A DNA stretch of 64,000 bases, taken from the NCBI RefSeq assembly GCF_030317105.1, contig NZ_JASZYG010000002.1:1-64000 (forward strand). Reading direction: 5' to 3'. Shown piece after piece: positions 54,681 to 64,000 of this stretch; position 1 is the stretch's first letter; the number at the start of each line of letters is the position of its first letter. A program made the position numbers and the translations under genes. This DNA is from Variovorax brevis (GTDB lineage Bacteria > Pseudomonadota > Gammaproteobacteria > Burkholderiales > Burkholderiaceae_C). A model generated the notes under the pieces. It did no database searches. It was given only the letters and a program-made list of their open reading frames with translations, and was not told the DNA's origin.

Positions 54681-55514
54681 TCACTTCTTCGCCGCCGCCC
54701 GGTACAGCCCTTCGACCTTCGGCACGTTGGCCTGCAGGATCTTGATGCGGTCACTGCCGCTCGGGTGCGTCGACAAGAAGCTCAAGCCGCCAGAGTCCTT
54801 CGAAACCTTGGCCATCTTCTGCCACAACGCGACCGAGGCCCTCGGATCGAAACCCGCCCGTGCCCCCATCTCCAGCCCCACCAGATCCGCATCGGTTTCG
54901 TCGCTGCGGCTGAACTGGAGTGACAACAACTGCGTGGCGCCACGCGCCGCCAAGTCGCCGACCTGTCCCAGCCCCAGCAATTGCGCTCCCAGCGACAGCG
55001 CCATGCCGGTGCCGGCCCGCTTGGCCAGTTGCTCCCGGGCATGCTCGCGCAACGCGTGCGCCATTTCGTGGCCCATGACCATCGCCACCTCGTCGTCGGT
55101 GAGCTGCAACTGGTCGAGGATGCCGCTGTAGAAAGCAATCTTGCCGCCCGGGACGCAGAAGGCGTTGACCTGCTTGCTGCCGATCAGGTTCACTTCCCAT
55201 TTCCACTGCGAAGCGCGCGGATTCCATTGGGCCGCGAAGGGAATGAGGCGCGCCGCGATGGCGCGCAAACGCTTGAGCTGCGCGTTGCCGTCGCCGGCCA
55301 GCGCGCCTTTAGACTTGGCCTGCGCCATCAACTGCGCGTATTGCTGCTCGCCGGCCTTTTCGACGCTTTCAGCGGGAACGATGCTGCGCGCCATCGACGA
55401 CTCGCCCACGTCGACCTGCGCCAGCGCGGGCGCCGCCACGCCGCCCGCGGCGGCCAGAAGGAATGCGCGCCGGGCACGCATTGCAAGGGAGGGTGAATCG
55501 CACGAATTGCACAT
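54681..55514 (-). CDS. M48-family periplasmic metalloprotease
   Basis: A 277-residue M48 peptidase. RRAFLLAAAGGVAAPALAQ is the signal (twin Arg present), HEMAHALREHA is the HExxH zinc site (about residue 140), and SRSDETDADLVGLEMGARAGFD holds the third zinc-binding Glu. Similar to LoiP/BepA-type proteases involved in envelope quality control. The start at 55514 is 36 bp from the divergent permease gene. Confidence 0.88.
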   Translation of the reverse strand: MCNSCDSPSLAMRARRAFLLAAAGGVAAPALAQVDVGESSMARSIVPAESVEKAGEQQYAQLMAQAKSKGALAGDGNAQLKRLRAIAARLIPFAAQWNPRASQWKWEVNLIGSKQVNAFCVPGGKIAFYSGILDQLQLTDDEVAMVMGHEMAHALREHAREQLAKRAGTGMALSLGAQLLGLGQVGDLAARGATQLLSLQFSRSDETDADLVGLEMGARAGFDPRASVALWQKMAKVSKDSGGLSFLSTHPSGSDRIKILQANVPKVEGLYRAAAKK

Positions 55515-55550
55515 GCGGGAATAATAAAGACAAGCCAACCTGACGCCTGC

Positions 55551-56897
55551 ATGTCGCAACCTTCGCTCGACGAGCCCATCACCCCCGCCAAAACCCGCCC
55601 CTGGCACGACGCGCTCGCCGTGTACCTGGAACCCGCCACGCTGCGGATGCTGGCCCTGGGCTTTTCCGCGGGACTGCCGCTGCTGCTGGTGCTGGGCACG
55701 CTGAGCTTTCGCCTGCGCGAAGCGGGCATCGATCGCACCACCATCGGCTACCTGAGCTGGGTGGGGCTGGCTTATGGGTTCAAGTGGGTCTGGGCGCCGC
55801 TGGTCGACCGGCTGCCGCTGCCGCCGCTCACGACCGTACTCGGCCGCCGGCGCGCCTGGCTGCTCTTTGCGCAGGCGATGGTTATTGCGGGGTTGGTGGG
55901 CATGGCCTTCAACGACCCGCGTGCGGGGCTGCAACCGCTCATTTTCTGCGCGCTGTTCGTCGCCTTTGGTTCGGCCACGCAGGACATCGCGCTCGACGCG
56001 TTTCGCATCGAATCGGCCGAAACGGTGAAGCAGCCCGCACTGGCCGCGGCCTACCAGACCGGCTACCGCATCGCGATGATCTGGGCCGGCGCCGGCGTGC
56101 TGTGGATTGCGGCCTGGGCCGAAGTGGCCGGCGCCACGGGCTACCAGAACGGCGCGTGGAAGGCCGCCTACCTCGCCATGGCCGCGTCGATGGCGGTGGG
56201 CGTGCTCACCGTGCTGCTTTCGCCCGAGCCCATCCGGCGCCAGTTGCCCACGCCGCGCAACGTGGCCGAATGGCTGCGCGACGTGCTCATCGAGCCCTTT
56301 GCGGACTTCATCCGCCGCTACCGCTGGCAGGCGGCGCTCATCCTTTCGCTCATCGCCATCTACCGCATCAGCGACGTGGTGATGGGCATCATGGCCAACC
56401 CGTTCTACGTGGACATGGGCTACACCAAGGACGAAGTGGCCACGGTGAGCAAGATCTTCGGTGTGGTCATGACGCTGGTGGGCGCCTTCATTGGGGGCGT
56501 GCTCTCGGTGCGCTTTGGCGTGATGCGCATCCTGATGCTGGGCGCTGTGCTCAGCGCGGCGAGCAACCTGCTCTTTGCCTGGCTGGCGGGATTCGGCCAC
56601 AACCTGCACGCGCTGGTCGCGGTGGTGTCGGCCGACAACCTCGCAGGCGGCATCGCCTCGGCGGCCTTCATCGGCTATCTGTCGAGCCTGACCAACGTCA
56701 ACTACTCGGCCACGCAGTACGCGCTGTTCAGCTCGATGATGCTGCTGCTGCCCAAGTTCATCGCCGGCTACTCGGGCGTGTTCGTGGACCTCTACGGCTA
56801 CAGCAGCTTTTTCACCAGCACCGCCCTGCTGGGACTGCCGGTGCTGGTGCTGGTGGCGTTGGCGAGCCGGTCGATGAAGGCGGGCACCAAGGGTTAG
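55551..56897 (+). CDS. AmpG-like MFS permease
   Basis: A 448-residue, 12-helix major facilitator protein. LGFSAGLPLLLVLGTLSFRLREAGID, GYLSWVGLAYGFKWVWAPLVDRLPLP and SATQDIALDAFRIE match AmpG, which imports muropeptides for cell-wall recycling and feeds AmpC induction where present. Its stop adjoins the stop of the enolase-superfamily gene. Confidence 0.88.
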   Translation: MSQPSLDEPITPAKTRPWHDALAVYLEPATLRMLALGFSAGLPLLLVLGTLSFRLREAGIDRTTIGYLSWVGLAYGFKWVWAPLVDRLPLPPLTTVLGRRRAWLLFAQAMVIAGLVGMAFNDPRAGLQPLIFCALFVAFGSATQDIALDAFRIESAETVKQPALAAAYQTGYRIAMIWAGAGVLWIAAWAEVAGATGYQNGAWKAAYLAMAASMAVGVLTVLLSPEPIRRQLPTPRNVAEWLRDVLIEPFADFIRRYRWQAALILSLIAIYRISDVVMGIMANPFYVDMGYTKDEVATVSKIFGVVMTLVGAFIGGVLSVRFGVMRILMLGAVLSAASNLLFAWLAGFGHNLHALVAVVSADNLAGGIASAAFIGYLSSLTNVNYSATQYALFSSMMLLLPKFIAGYSGVFVDLYGYSSFFTSTALLGLPVLVLVALASRSMKAGTKG

Positions 56898-58001
56898 TTA
56901 GTTGTGGAGTTTGCGATGCACCGCGTGGTGCTTCAGCTTGTCCCAATCCCATTCAATACCCAAGCCCGGCTCGCCCGACGCAAACGCCTGCCCCTTCTCC
57001 ACACGCATGCCGGTGTGCGTCACAAGATCCAGTTGCGGAATGAACTCCAGCCAGCGACTGTTGGGCACCGCGCAGCACAGCGCCACGTGGATCTCCATCA
57101 GGAAGTGCGGGCACACCGGCACGTTGAAGGCCTCGGCCATGTGCGCCACCTTGAGCCACGGCGTGATGCCGCCGATGCGTCCCACGTCGACCTGCACGAT
57201 GGAGCAGGCGCCGCTTTGCAGGTAGTCCTTGAACTGCGAGAGGCTGTACATCGACTCGCCAACCGCGATCGGCACCGTCGTCGATGCGCACAGGCGCTGG
57301 TGCGCCAGCACGTCGTCGGCGTGGATGGGTTCCTCGAACCAGGCGATGTCGAAGGGCTCGAAGCAGCGGGCGCGGCGGATGGCCTCGTCCAGCGTCAGGC
57401 CCTGGTTCGCGTCGGTCATCACATCCCAGTCGTTGCCCACGGCCTCGCGCACGGCGGCGATGCGGCGCACGTCTTCGCCCACATGCGGCTTGCCCACCTT
57501 GAGCTTGGTGCCGCCGAAGCCGGCTTCCTTGGCCTTCAAGGCTTCCTCCACCAGTTGCGCCTGCTCGATGTGCAGCCAGCCGCCTTCGGTGTAGTAGAGC
57601 GGAATGCTGCTCTTGGCGCCGCCCGCGACGATGTGCAATGGCAGGTTGGCCTTGCGCGCGCGCAGGTCCCACAGCGCCGTGTCGATGGCCGCCATGGCAA
57701 TCGAGGTGATCGCGCCGACGGTGGTGGCGTGCACGCGATAGAACATGTCGCGCCAGATCTTCTCGACCTCTGCTGCCTCGCGGCCGATGAGCATCGGCGC
57801 CAGGTGGTCGTCGATCAGGTGGATGACCGACGTCCCGCCGGTCCCGATGGTGTAGCTGTAGCCGGTGCCGACCACGCCGTCTTCGTCGCGGATGCGCACC
57901 ATGGGCGTCTCCTGGCATTCGAAGCTCTGGACGGCGTCGGTGCGGACGACCTTGGGCTTGAGGTCGACCTTGAGCACTTCGACGGAAACGATTCTGGCCA
58001 T
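56898..58001 (-). CDS. Mandelate racemase/muconate lactonizing enzyme family protein
   Basis: A 367-residue enolase-superfamily enzyme from the ATG at 58001. The capping domain is about 1-130, then a barrel with GGTKLKVGKPH (catalytic Lys region), metal ligands in TDANQG, WFEEPI and VGESMYS, and VCPHFLMEIH (His) near the end. The MR-type Lys/His pair suggests racemase or acid-sugar dehydratase chemistry. Substrate unknown. No transporter is next to it. Confidence 0.87.
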   Translation of the reverse strand: MARIVSVEVLKVDLKPKVVRTDAVQSFECQETPMVRIRDEDGVVGTGYSYTIGTGGTSVIHLIDDHLAPMLIGREAAEVEKIWRDMFYRVHATTVGAITSIAMAAIDTALWDLRARKANLPLHIVAGGAKSSIPLYYTEGGWLHIEQAQLVEEALKAKEAGFGGTKLKVGKPHVGEDVRRIAAVREAVGNDWDVMTDANQGLTLDEAIRRARCFEPFDIAWFEEPIHADDVLAHQRLCASTTVPIAVGESMYSLSQFKDYLQSGACSIVQVDVGRIGGITPWLKVAHMAEAFNVPVCPHFLMEIHVALCCAVPNSRWLEFIPQLDLVTHTGMRVEKGQAFASGEPGLGIEWDWDKLKHHAVHRKLHN

Positions 58002-58205
58002 GGATTTCTTCTTTCTGGTGCGGGCGGATGCCCTGCGATGGTTCTGTACGTTACAGGGCAAGCGGATTCGTGAACACCCGGTTTCCCCCCGGCACAACCC
58101 GATGCTCGCCTGTCGGAAAACACCCACGCTCGGTACGCGCGCGAACTGGTAGTCTTTGAGACCGTCGCCGCACTGGCCTGCCTTCCCATTTCTCCGCTCA
58201 TCGTC

Positions 58206-59414
58206 GTGCCCTCCAGGATCCCGCCCCTTCTTGTCAGCGCCCATACCGCCACCACGGCGGTCGGCGCCGGCAAGCTTGCTCTTCATTCCGCCCTTGAAAA
58301 CGGCCGTAGCGGCCTGCGCGCCAACGACTTCGGCCCCACTCCCTTGACCACGTGGATCGGGCGCGTCGACGGCATCGAAAGCCTTTCACTGCCGCCAGAC
58401 CTCCAGAAGTGGGACTGCCGCAACAACCGGCTGGCTTGGCTGGGCCTGCAGGCGGATGGGTTCCTCGACGCCGTGGCCGCCGCGCGCCAGCGTTACGGCG
58501 CTTCGCGCGTGGCCCTGATCCTGGGCACCTCGACATCGAGCATCGGCGAAACCGAGGCGGCCTATGCGCAACTGGACAGCGAAGGCGGCTTTCCGCCCGA
58601 ACAGCGTCGCCCACTGGTCCACACGCCCCATTCGCTCGCGATGTTCGTGCAGGAAGCGCTGGGGCTCGAAGGGCCTTGCGAGACCATTTCCACCGCCTGC
58701 TCTTCCAGCGCCAAGGCCTTTGCCTCGGCCGAGCGCCTGATCCGGCTCGGCCTCGTGGATGCGGCCGTGGTCGGCGGCGTGGACACGCTCTGCGGCAGCG
58801 TGCTGTTCGGCTTCAACTCGCTGGAACTGGTGTCGCCGCAACCGTGCCGGCCCTTCGACGCCGATCGCAACGGCATCAGCCTGGGCGAAGCCGCGGGTTT
58901 CGCCCTGCTCGAACGCGCGGAAGGCGCGCCGGCCGATGACGCACTGCTGCTGCTCGGCTACGGCGAGGCGAGCGACGCGCACCACATGTCCACGCCGCAT
59001 CCGGACGGCTTGGGCGCCGAGCACGCGCTGGATGACGCGCTGGAGCGCGCCGGCATCGCCGCCGACGCCATCGACTACATCAACCTGCACGGCACGGCCA
59101 GCAGCAAGAACGACGAAGTGGAAGGCGCCCTGGTGACGCGACGGTTTCCGGCGCGCACGCACGCCAGTTCCACCAAGGGCTTCACCGGACACACGCTGGG
59201 TGCGGCAGGCATCGTCGAGGCGGTCGTCAGCCTGCTCGCGCTGGAAACTGGCCTCATGCCGGGCACGGTGAACAGCAACACGCTGGATGCCGCCTGCGGC
59301 CCGCAGATCCGCCTGGATGCGGCGCGCGGCGACGTGCGGCTTGCGCTGAGCAATTCCTTCGGATTCGGCGGCAACAACTGCGCGCTGATCTTCGGCAAGG
59401 GAGTCGCCGCATGA
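58206..59414 (+). CDS. Beta-ketoacyl-ACP synthase (FabF/KS II type)
   Basis: A 402-residue condensing enzyme with the Cys-His-His triad: Cys165 (ISTACSSSAKAF), His295 (INLHGTASSKNDE) and His329 (TKGFTGHTLGAAG). Starts at a GTG. It overlaps the chain-length-factor-like gene by 4 bp. This KS/KS-like pairing is typical of aryl-polyene or similar type II polyene pathways, not housekeeping FabF. No acyl carrier protein is visible next to it. Confidence 0.9.
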   Translation: MPSRIPPLLVSAHTATTAVGAGKLALHSALENGRSGLRANDFGPTPLTTWIGRVDGIESLSLPPDLQKWDCRNNRLAWLGLQADGFLDAVAAARQRYGASRVALILGTSTSSIGETEAAYAQLDSEGGFPPEQRRPLVHTPHSLAMFVQEALGLEGPCETISTACSSSAKAFASAERLIRLGLVDAAVVGGVDTLCGSVLFGFNSLELVSPQPCRPFDADRNGISLGEAAGFALLERAEGAPADDALLLLGYGEASDAHHMSTPHPDGLGAEHALDDALERAGIAADAIDYINLHGTASSKNDEVEGALVTRRFPARTHASSTKGFTGHTLGAAGIVEAVVSLLALETGLMPGTVNSNTLDAACGPQIRLDAARGDVRLALSNSFGFGGNNCALIFGKGVAA

Positions 59415-60220
59415 CGACGCCGACCCTCTACATCGAAGGCCCTGCCCTGTGGGCGCCCACCCTGCCCGGCTGGGACGTCGCACGTGCGGCTTTCCGCGGC
59501 GAGGGCGCGCCGGTCGATCCGCCTGCCAAGCGACCGGCGCCACAGGTGCTGGCACCGGCCGAGCGCCGACGCGCGCCGGACTCCGTCGCCATTGCGCTCG
59601 AAGTGGCCCTGGCTGCGGTCACCGCGTCGGGTCGCCAGGCGGTCGACCTGCCTTGCGTGTTCGCGTCGTCGCACGGCGACCTGGCCATCAACGACTACAT
59701 GAGCAGCACGCTGGTCACGCACCCCACGCAACTCTCGCCCACCAAGTTCCACAACTCGGTGCACAACGCGGCCGTCGGCTACTGGACCATCGGTACCGGC
59801 TGCATGGCGGCCAGCAATTCGGTGTGCGCCTTCGAGCAGAGCTTTGCGGTCGCGCTGCTGGAGGCTGCCACGCAATGCGCGGCCGACGCGAGCGCCGTGC
59901 TGTTGGCCGCGTTCGATGTGGCGGCGGTGGGCGCGCTGGCCAGCATCACCCGAAGCGAAGGCATGCTGGCTGCTGCGATGGTGATTGCGCCGGAGCGCAC
60001 CGCGAACACGGTGGCTGCACTGGAGTGGTCGCTGGTGAGTGACGCCGCGCCAACGCCCGCCCTGCATTCCGCCGCAGCGCGCGCGCTGGCCGGCAACGCG
60101 ATGGCTGATGCGCTGCCCGTCTTCGAGGCATTGGCGCGTGAAGACTCCCAAACCTTGCAGCTGCCACTGCAACGATCGGGCCGGCTGGCCCTGCAGATCC
60201 GACTACTCCCCACCGGTTGA
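59411..60220 (+). CDS. Ketosynthase-like chain-length factor
   Basis: A 269-residue truncated thiolase-fold protein of the Ketoacyl-synt_2 type. It has SPTKFHNSVHNAAVGYWTIGTG but lacks the nucleophilic Cys context and the later histidines. Such proteins pair with an active KS and affect chain length in polyene clusters. It is coupled by overlaps to both the KS gene and the oxidoreductase gene. Confidence 0.8.
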   Translation: MTTPTLYIEGPALWAPTLPGWDVARAAFRGEGAPVDPPAKRPAPQVLAPAERRRAPDSVAIALEVALAAVTASGRQAVDLPCVFASSHGDLAINDYMSSTLVTHPTQLSPTKFHNSVHNAAVGYWTIGTGCMAASNSVCAFEQSFAVALLEAATQCAADASAVLLAAFDVAAVGALASITRSEGMLAAAMVIAPERTANTVAALEWSLVSDAAPTPALHSAAARALAGNAMADALPVFEALAREDSQTLQLPLQRSGRLALQIRLLPTG

Positions 60221-61866
60221 CGCCATTGAACGCCACCACCACCTCGCCGCGAAACGTCGTGATCATGGGTGGGGGGCTGGCAGGGCTGACGCTGGCGCTG
60301 CAACTGCGCCAGCGCTTTCCGGAACTGGACGTGCTGGTGCTGGAACGCAAGTCGCACCCGGTGCCGCTCGCGGCGCACAAGGTGGGCGAATCGTCGGTGG
60401 AGATCGGCGCGCACTATTTCGACACCGTGCTGGGGCTGGGCGAACACATGCGCAACGCCCAGCTGCGCAAGTTCGGCTTCCGGTTTTTCTTCAGCGAAGG
60501 GCGGCGCGACATTGAGCAGGTGCTGGAGATCGGCGCGAGCCGCTTCCTGTCGGTGCCGAGCTACCAGATCGACCGCGGCATCTTCGAGAACTTCCTTGGA
60601 GAGGAAGCCGCCCGGCAGGGCGTGCGCTTTGTCGATGGCGCCACGGTGCAGCGCATCGAACTGGCGGACGGCGCGGCGCGGCCGCATCGCGTCACGTGGC
60701 GCGCAGCGGGCGAAGAGCACGCGGCGACGGCGCGATGGCTCATCGACGCCAGCGGCCGCGCCGGCCTCTTCAAGCGCAAGCTGGGCCTGGCCGAGGCGAA
60801 TACGCACGAGGTCAATGCCGTTTGGTTTCGCATCAGCGAACCGATCCGCATGGACGACTGGTCCACGGACCCCGCGTGGCAAGCCCGCTGCAATCCGCAG
60901 GCGCGCTGGCTTTCCACGAACCATCTGGTGGGCGAGGGCTACTGGGTGTGGCTGATTCCACTGGCCTCCGGTTCGCATTCGGTGGGCATCGTGGCCGACC
61001 CGGCGACGCATTCGCTCGCGTCCATGAACACCTTCGACAAGGCGATGGACTGGCTGCAGCGCTTTCAGCCGCGCCTGTACGACGAACTGGACAGCCGGCG
61101 TCACCTGCTGCAGGACTTTGCCTTCTTTCGCAAGTTTTCCTACGGCTGCAAGCAGGTGTTCTCCTCTTCGAATGCGCGGTGGGCGTTGACTGGCGAAGCG
61201 GGCCTGTTCCTGGACCCTTTCTATTCGCCGGGCAGCGACTTCATTGCGATTGGCAACACCTTCATCACCGACCTCATTGCGCGCGACTTGGCCGGCGAGC
61301 GCTTCCAGGGCCGGGCGCAGGTGTACGACCAGCTCTACCACTCGTTCTACGAGAGCACGCTCGCGCTGTACCGCGACCAGTACCCGATCTTTGGCGACCC
61401 GCAGGTGCTGCCGGTGAAGGTGATCTGGGACTACACCTACTACTGGGGCGTGCTCGCGCAGATCTTTTTCCAGGAACGGCTGACCGATGTGGCGCTGCTC
61501 GGCAGCCTGCGCGAGGAGTTGCAGCACGCGCAGCAGTTGAACGTTGCGATGCAGGACTTCCTGCGCGCGTGGTCCGCCGTGAGCGTGCGGCGCAACCGTG
61601 CGGCGATGCTGGACCATGCGTCCTTGCCATGGTTCGCGGAGCTCAATCGCAGCCTGAACGACCGAATGGATGACGCGGCTTTTTGCGAACGCATCCGGCT
61701 TTCGGTGGCGCAGTTGCGGCAGTTGGCGCAGGAGTCGATCACGCGCGCGCATCGCGAACACCCCGATCTTGGCGCCAGCACGCTGCAGGGCCTGTTGGCT
61801 GAAGAGCTTTCTGGCGTGCCTTCGCGCGGTGTGGCGGGCGACATGCTTTTTGCCGAACCGCCGTAG
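60217..61866 (+). CDS. FAD-dependent, tryptophan-halogenase-like oxidoreductase
   Basis: A 549-residue flavoprotein. The dinucleotide site VVIMGGGLAGLTLALQLRQRF opens it, then KVGESSVEIGAHYF and WLIDASGRAGLFKRKL, and a late GEAGLFLDPFYSPGSDFIAIGN FAD motif. I do not see the WxWxIP halogenase signature in its standard form (WVWLIPL is close), so it may be a halogenase-like hydroxylase or desaturase. Begins at a TTG overlapping the previous stop (TTGA), or at a TTG three codons later. Similar genes occur in xanthomonadin/aryl-polyene-type clusters. Confidence 0.8.
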   Translation: MTPLNATTTSPRNVVIMGGGLAGLTLALQLRQRFPELDVLVLERKSHPVPLAAHKVGESSVEIGAHYFDTVLGLGEHMRNAQLRKFGFRFFFSEGRRDIEQVLEIGASRFLSVPSYQIDRGIFENFLGEEAARQGVRFVDGATVQRIELADGAARPHRVTWRAAGEEHAATARWLIDASGRAGLFKRKLGLAEANTHEVNAVWFRISEPIRMDDWSTDPAWQARCNPQARWLSTNHLVGEGYWVWLIPLASGSHSVGIVADPATHSLASMNTFDKAMDWLQRFQPRLYDELDSRRHLLQDFAFFRKFSYGCKQVFSSSNARWALTGEAGLFLDPFYSPGSDFIAIGNTFITDLIARDLAGERFQGRAQVYDQLYHSFYESTLALYRDQYPIFGDPQVLPVKVIWDYTYYWGVLAQIFFQERLTDVALLGSLREELQHAQQLNVAMQDFLRAWSAVSVRRNRAAMLDHASLPWFAELNRSLNDRMDDAAFCERIRLSVAQLRQLAQESITRAHREHPDLGASTLQGLLAEELSGVPSRGVAGDMLFAEPP

Positions 61867-61895
61867 CAGGGAGCAGGGGCACCATGAAGCAGGGG

Positions 61896-61995
61896 CGCGG
61901 GCCGAGGCCATCGGGTACTCCCCTCCGCGAATGTCCCCCGCCTTCGGCTCCTCCTTGATTTCGCTGCGCGGAGCACCCGATGCCCTCAGCCCGGG
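61896..61995. repeat. Long imperfect inverted repeat, dispersed-element-like
   Basis: Arms ATCGGGTACTCC (61910-61921) and GGAGCACCCGAT (61970-61981) pair with one mismatch, and complementarity continues outward (GGGCCGAGG / CCTCAGCCC). The loop is about 48 bases, with a CGCCTTCGGCTCC segment. I recall such units as interspersed repeats in Variovorax-like genomes. It lies in the convergent gap between the oxidoreductase and the carboxylase gene. Confidence 0.6.
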
Positions 61996-62094
61996 ACACG
62001 CCGCGTCGTGCGGGTGGATCAACCGCTGCGCAACAGGATCACGCCCCTGCCAGGAACCGAACGCCGAACGCCGCGAGCGTCGGGCAATTTCATC

Positions 62095-63831
62095 TCACTG
62101 GATCTCGGCGACCGGCGACCCGGCCGACACGTACGCACCTTGCTCCGCCTTGAGCGAAATGCGCCCTGCGCGATGGGCGGTCACCTGCATCTCCATCTTC
62201 ATGGCTTCCATCGTGGCGATGAGGTCGCCTTGGGCGACGGTGTCGCCGTCGGCCACTTTCCACGACTGCAAAGTGCCGGCGATTGGCGCGGCGACCGATG
62301 CGGGGTCTGCGGCCACCGTTGCCGACGCATCCGCGGCCGACGATGACGCGCCGCCCGCGACGGCCAGGCCGCGCAGCAGTTCAGCCGGCAGCCCCAGCGC
62401 CATGCGGCGCCCGTCGATCTCGACGGCGGTGCGCACCAGGGCCGCATCCGACACGGGCGGCTCGCTGCGCACGGCGGCGGCCAGGGTGTTGGCGAAGTCG
62501 GTCTCGATCCAGCGCGTGTGCACCTTGAAGGGGTCGGCCGACGTGAAGTCTTCGTGCGCCATCACTGCGCGATGAAAAGGCAGCACCGAGGCCACGCCCT
62601 CGATGCGGAATTCCTTGAGCGCGCGCCGCGCACGCGCGATGGCCTGGGCGCGCGTGGCGCCGGTGACGATGAGCTTGGCCATCAGCGAGTCGAAGGTGCC
62701 GGGCACCGTGGAGCCCGACAGCACGCCGGTGTCCACGCGCACGCCGGGGCCGGAAGGCGCCTCGAACACGCGCACCGGTCCGGGCGTGGGCAGGAATCCG
62801 CGGCCCACGTCCTCGGCGTTGATGCGGAACTCGAAGGCGTGGCCGCGCGGCACGGGCGTGTCGGTGATCGACAGCGGCAGGCCGTCGGCCACGCGCAGTT
62901 GTTCCACCACCAGGTCGACGCCGGAGGTTTCCTCGGTCACCGGGTGTTCGACCTGCAGGCGCGTGTTGACTTCGAGGAAGGAGATGGTCCCGGAAGGGCT
63001 CAGCAGGAACTCCACCGTACCGGCGCCGACATAGCCGGCACGCGCGCAGATGTCGCGCGCCGAGCCGTGGATGCGTGCGCGCTGCTCGTCGGTCAGGAAG
63101 GGCGCGGGCGCCTCTTCGACCAGTTTCTGGTTGCGCCGCTGCAGCGAGCAGTCGCGCGTGCCGAGCACGACCACATGGCCGTGCGTGTCGGCGATCACCT
63201 GCGCCTCGATGTGACGCGGCCGGTCGAGAAACTGCTCGACGAAGCACTCGCCGCGGCCGAAAGCGGTAACGGCCTCGCGCACCGCCGATTCGTAGAGGTC
63301 GGCCACTTCGTCCATGCGCCAGGCCACCTTGAGGCCGCGCCCGCCGCCACCGAAAGCGGCCTTGATGGCAATCGGCAGGCCGTGCTTTTCGGCGAAGGCG
63401 ACGACTTGCTGCGCGTTGTCCACCGGTCCAGGCGTGCCCGCGACCAGCGGTGCGCCGACTTCCAGCGCGATCTTGCGCGCCTGCACCTTGTCGCCCAGCG
63501 CGTCGATGGCCTCGGGCGGCGGGCCGATCCAGCGCAGGCCGGCGGCGATGACGGCGCGCGCAAAGCCCGCGTTTTCCGACAGGAAGCCGTAGCCCGGATG
63601 CACCGCGTCCGCGCCGCTGCGCGCGGCCACGGTCAGCAGCTTGTCGATGTTCAGGTAGGTGTCGGCCGGTCGCTGGCCGTCCAGGCCATAGGCCTCGTCG
63701 GCCATGCGGGCGTGCAAGGCGTCGAGGTCGGCATCGGCATACACGGCGACCGACTTCACGCCGTAGTCGGCGCAGGCGCGCACGATGCGCACGGCAATCT
63801 CGCCGCGGTTGGCAATCAGGACTTTTTTCAT
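62095..63831 (-). CDS. Biotin carboxylase-BCCP fusion (acyl-CoA/urea-type carboxylase subunit)
   Basis: A 578-residue protein with a biotin carboxylase (residues 1 to about 450; [41 protein letters not shown]) and a C-terminal biotinyl domain (about 505-578; EAMKMEMQV carries the biotinylated Lys). The ATG overlaps the PxpC-type stop by 3 bp. In clusters with Kip/Pxp proteins such subunits may carboxylate urea or acyl substrates. The carboxyl acceptor is not clear. Confidence 0.9.
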   Translation of the reverse strand: MKKVLIANRGEIAVRIVRACADYGVKSVAVYADADLDALHARMADEAYGLDGQRPADTYLNIDKLLTVAARSGADAVHPGYGFLSENAGFARAVIAAGLRWIGPPPEAIDALGDKVQARKIALEVGAPLVAGTPGPVDNAQQVVAFAEKHGLPIAIKAAFGGGGRGLKVAWRMDEVADLYESAVREAVTAFGRGECFVEQFLDRPRHIEAQVIADTHGHVVVLGTRDCSLQRRNQKLVEEAPAPFLTDEQRARIHGSARDICARAGYVGAGTVEFLLSPSGTISFLEVNTRLQVEHPVTEETSGVDLVVEQLRVADGLPLSITDTPVPRGHAFEFRINAEDVGRGFLPTPGPVRVFEAPSGPGVRVDTGVLSGSTVPGTFDSLMAKLIVTGATRAQAIARARRALKEFRIEGVASVLPFHRAVMAHEDFTSADPFKVHTRWIETDFANTLAAAVRSEPPVSDAALVRTAVEIDGRRMALGLPAELLRGLAVAGGASSSAADASATVAADPASVAAPIAGTLQSWKVADGDTVAQGDLIATMEAMKMEMQVTAHRAGRISLKAEQGAYVSAGSPVAEIQ

Positions 63832-64000
63832 GGGGTACCGAAAGGGTGGATGGGGTTGAAGCGCACGCTGGCGCCAATGGGGATCTGCCCCGCGCGGTCG
63901 AGGTGGTAGGGGGCGACGGCGCCGATCACCGGGTAGCCGCCGGTGAGCGGGTGGTCGGCCATGAACAGCACGGGTTGGCCGCTGGGCGGCACCTGCAAGG
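63828..64000 (-). CDS. PxpC/KipA-type protein, C-terminal fragment
   Basis: The last ~57 codons of a gene that enters from the right edge. The end reads [20 protein letters not shown] then [17 protein letters not shown], the typical C-terminus of 5-oxoprolinase subunit C (biotin-dependent carboxyltransferase/KipA family). Its TGA overlaps the carboxylase ATG. PxpB, PxpA or a urea carboxylase would be expected just beyond the window. Confidence 0.85.
   Translation of the reverse strand, partial: LQVPPSGQPVLFMADHPLTGGYPVIGAVAPYHLDRAGQIPIGASVRFNPIHPFGTP

Overview
The window is about 64 kb of high-GC chromosomal DNA, coding-dense, with many 1-4 bp start/stop overlaps. Gene content and two intergenic repeat types point to a soil or plant-associated betaproteobacterium of the Comamonadaceae, most like Variovorax. 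That assignment rests on family recognition, not a search.

Left part (1-18.5 kb): two minus-strand operons that look like one amine-catabolic regulon. The first (10956 to 699) has DUF1329, DUF1302, an RND/MMPL exporter, a YCF48-type propeller protein, a class-III PLP enzyme of the AGXT2L amino-alcohol-phosphate phospho-lyase type, an APH-fold kinase and an APC permease. The second (17439 to 12142) encodes an arylacetaldehyde-type dehydrogenase, the TTQ enzyme aromatic amine dehydrogenase with its maturation proteins (order B-E-D-A), and two c-type cytochromes; a FeaR-like AraC gene lies just upstream. The same spaced TGCAC-repeat element occurs upstream of both operons. I infer that arylethylamines (AADH) and their beta-hydroxylated relatives (kinase plus phospho-lyase) both converge on arylacetaldehyde. 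A Phd/ParE-type toxin-antitoxin pair sits between the operons.

Middle (18.7-38.8 kb): homoserine dehydrogenase behind a leader peptide and attenuator; an orphan FitA-like antitoxin with a vestigial toxin start; a phytochelatin-synthase-like lipoprotein; a VWA membrane protein; an acyltransferase; a cNMP-binding/CPBP-protease fusion; a large lipoprotein with five repeats and a seven-bladed propeller; two carrier genes (DASS and AspT-like); D-lactate dehydrogenase; katG with an OxyR-like site; a GNAT; and a frameshifted PhzF-family gene.

Right-centre (38.9-55.5 kb): a two-operon biuret/carboxybiuret/allophanate cluster. Operon 1: BMP-type ABC transporter, formamidase-like amidase, biuret hydrolase, a second cysteine hydrolase and a GntR regulator, interrupted by three 84-bp repeats. 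Operon 2: allophanate hydrolase AtzF, a NitT/TauT-type ABC transporter, then AtzG, AtzE and AtzH. A matching TCTTG-N4-CAAGA palindrome precedes each. Cyanuric acid hydrolase (AtzD) is absent from the window.

Right end (55.5-64 kb): an AmpG-like permease, an enolase-superfamily enzyme, a three-gene ketosynthase / chain-length-factor / FAD-oxidoreductase mini-cluster, a hairpin repeat, and a biotin carboxylase-BCCP gene overlapping a PxpC/KipA-type gene that runs off the edge.
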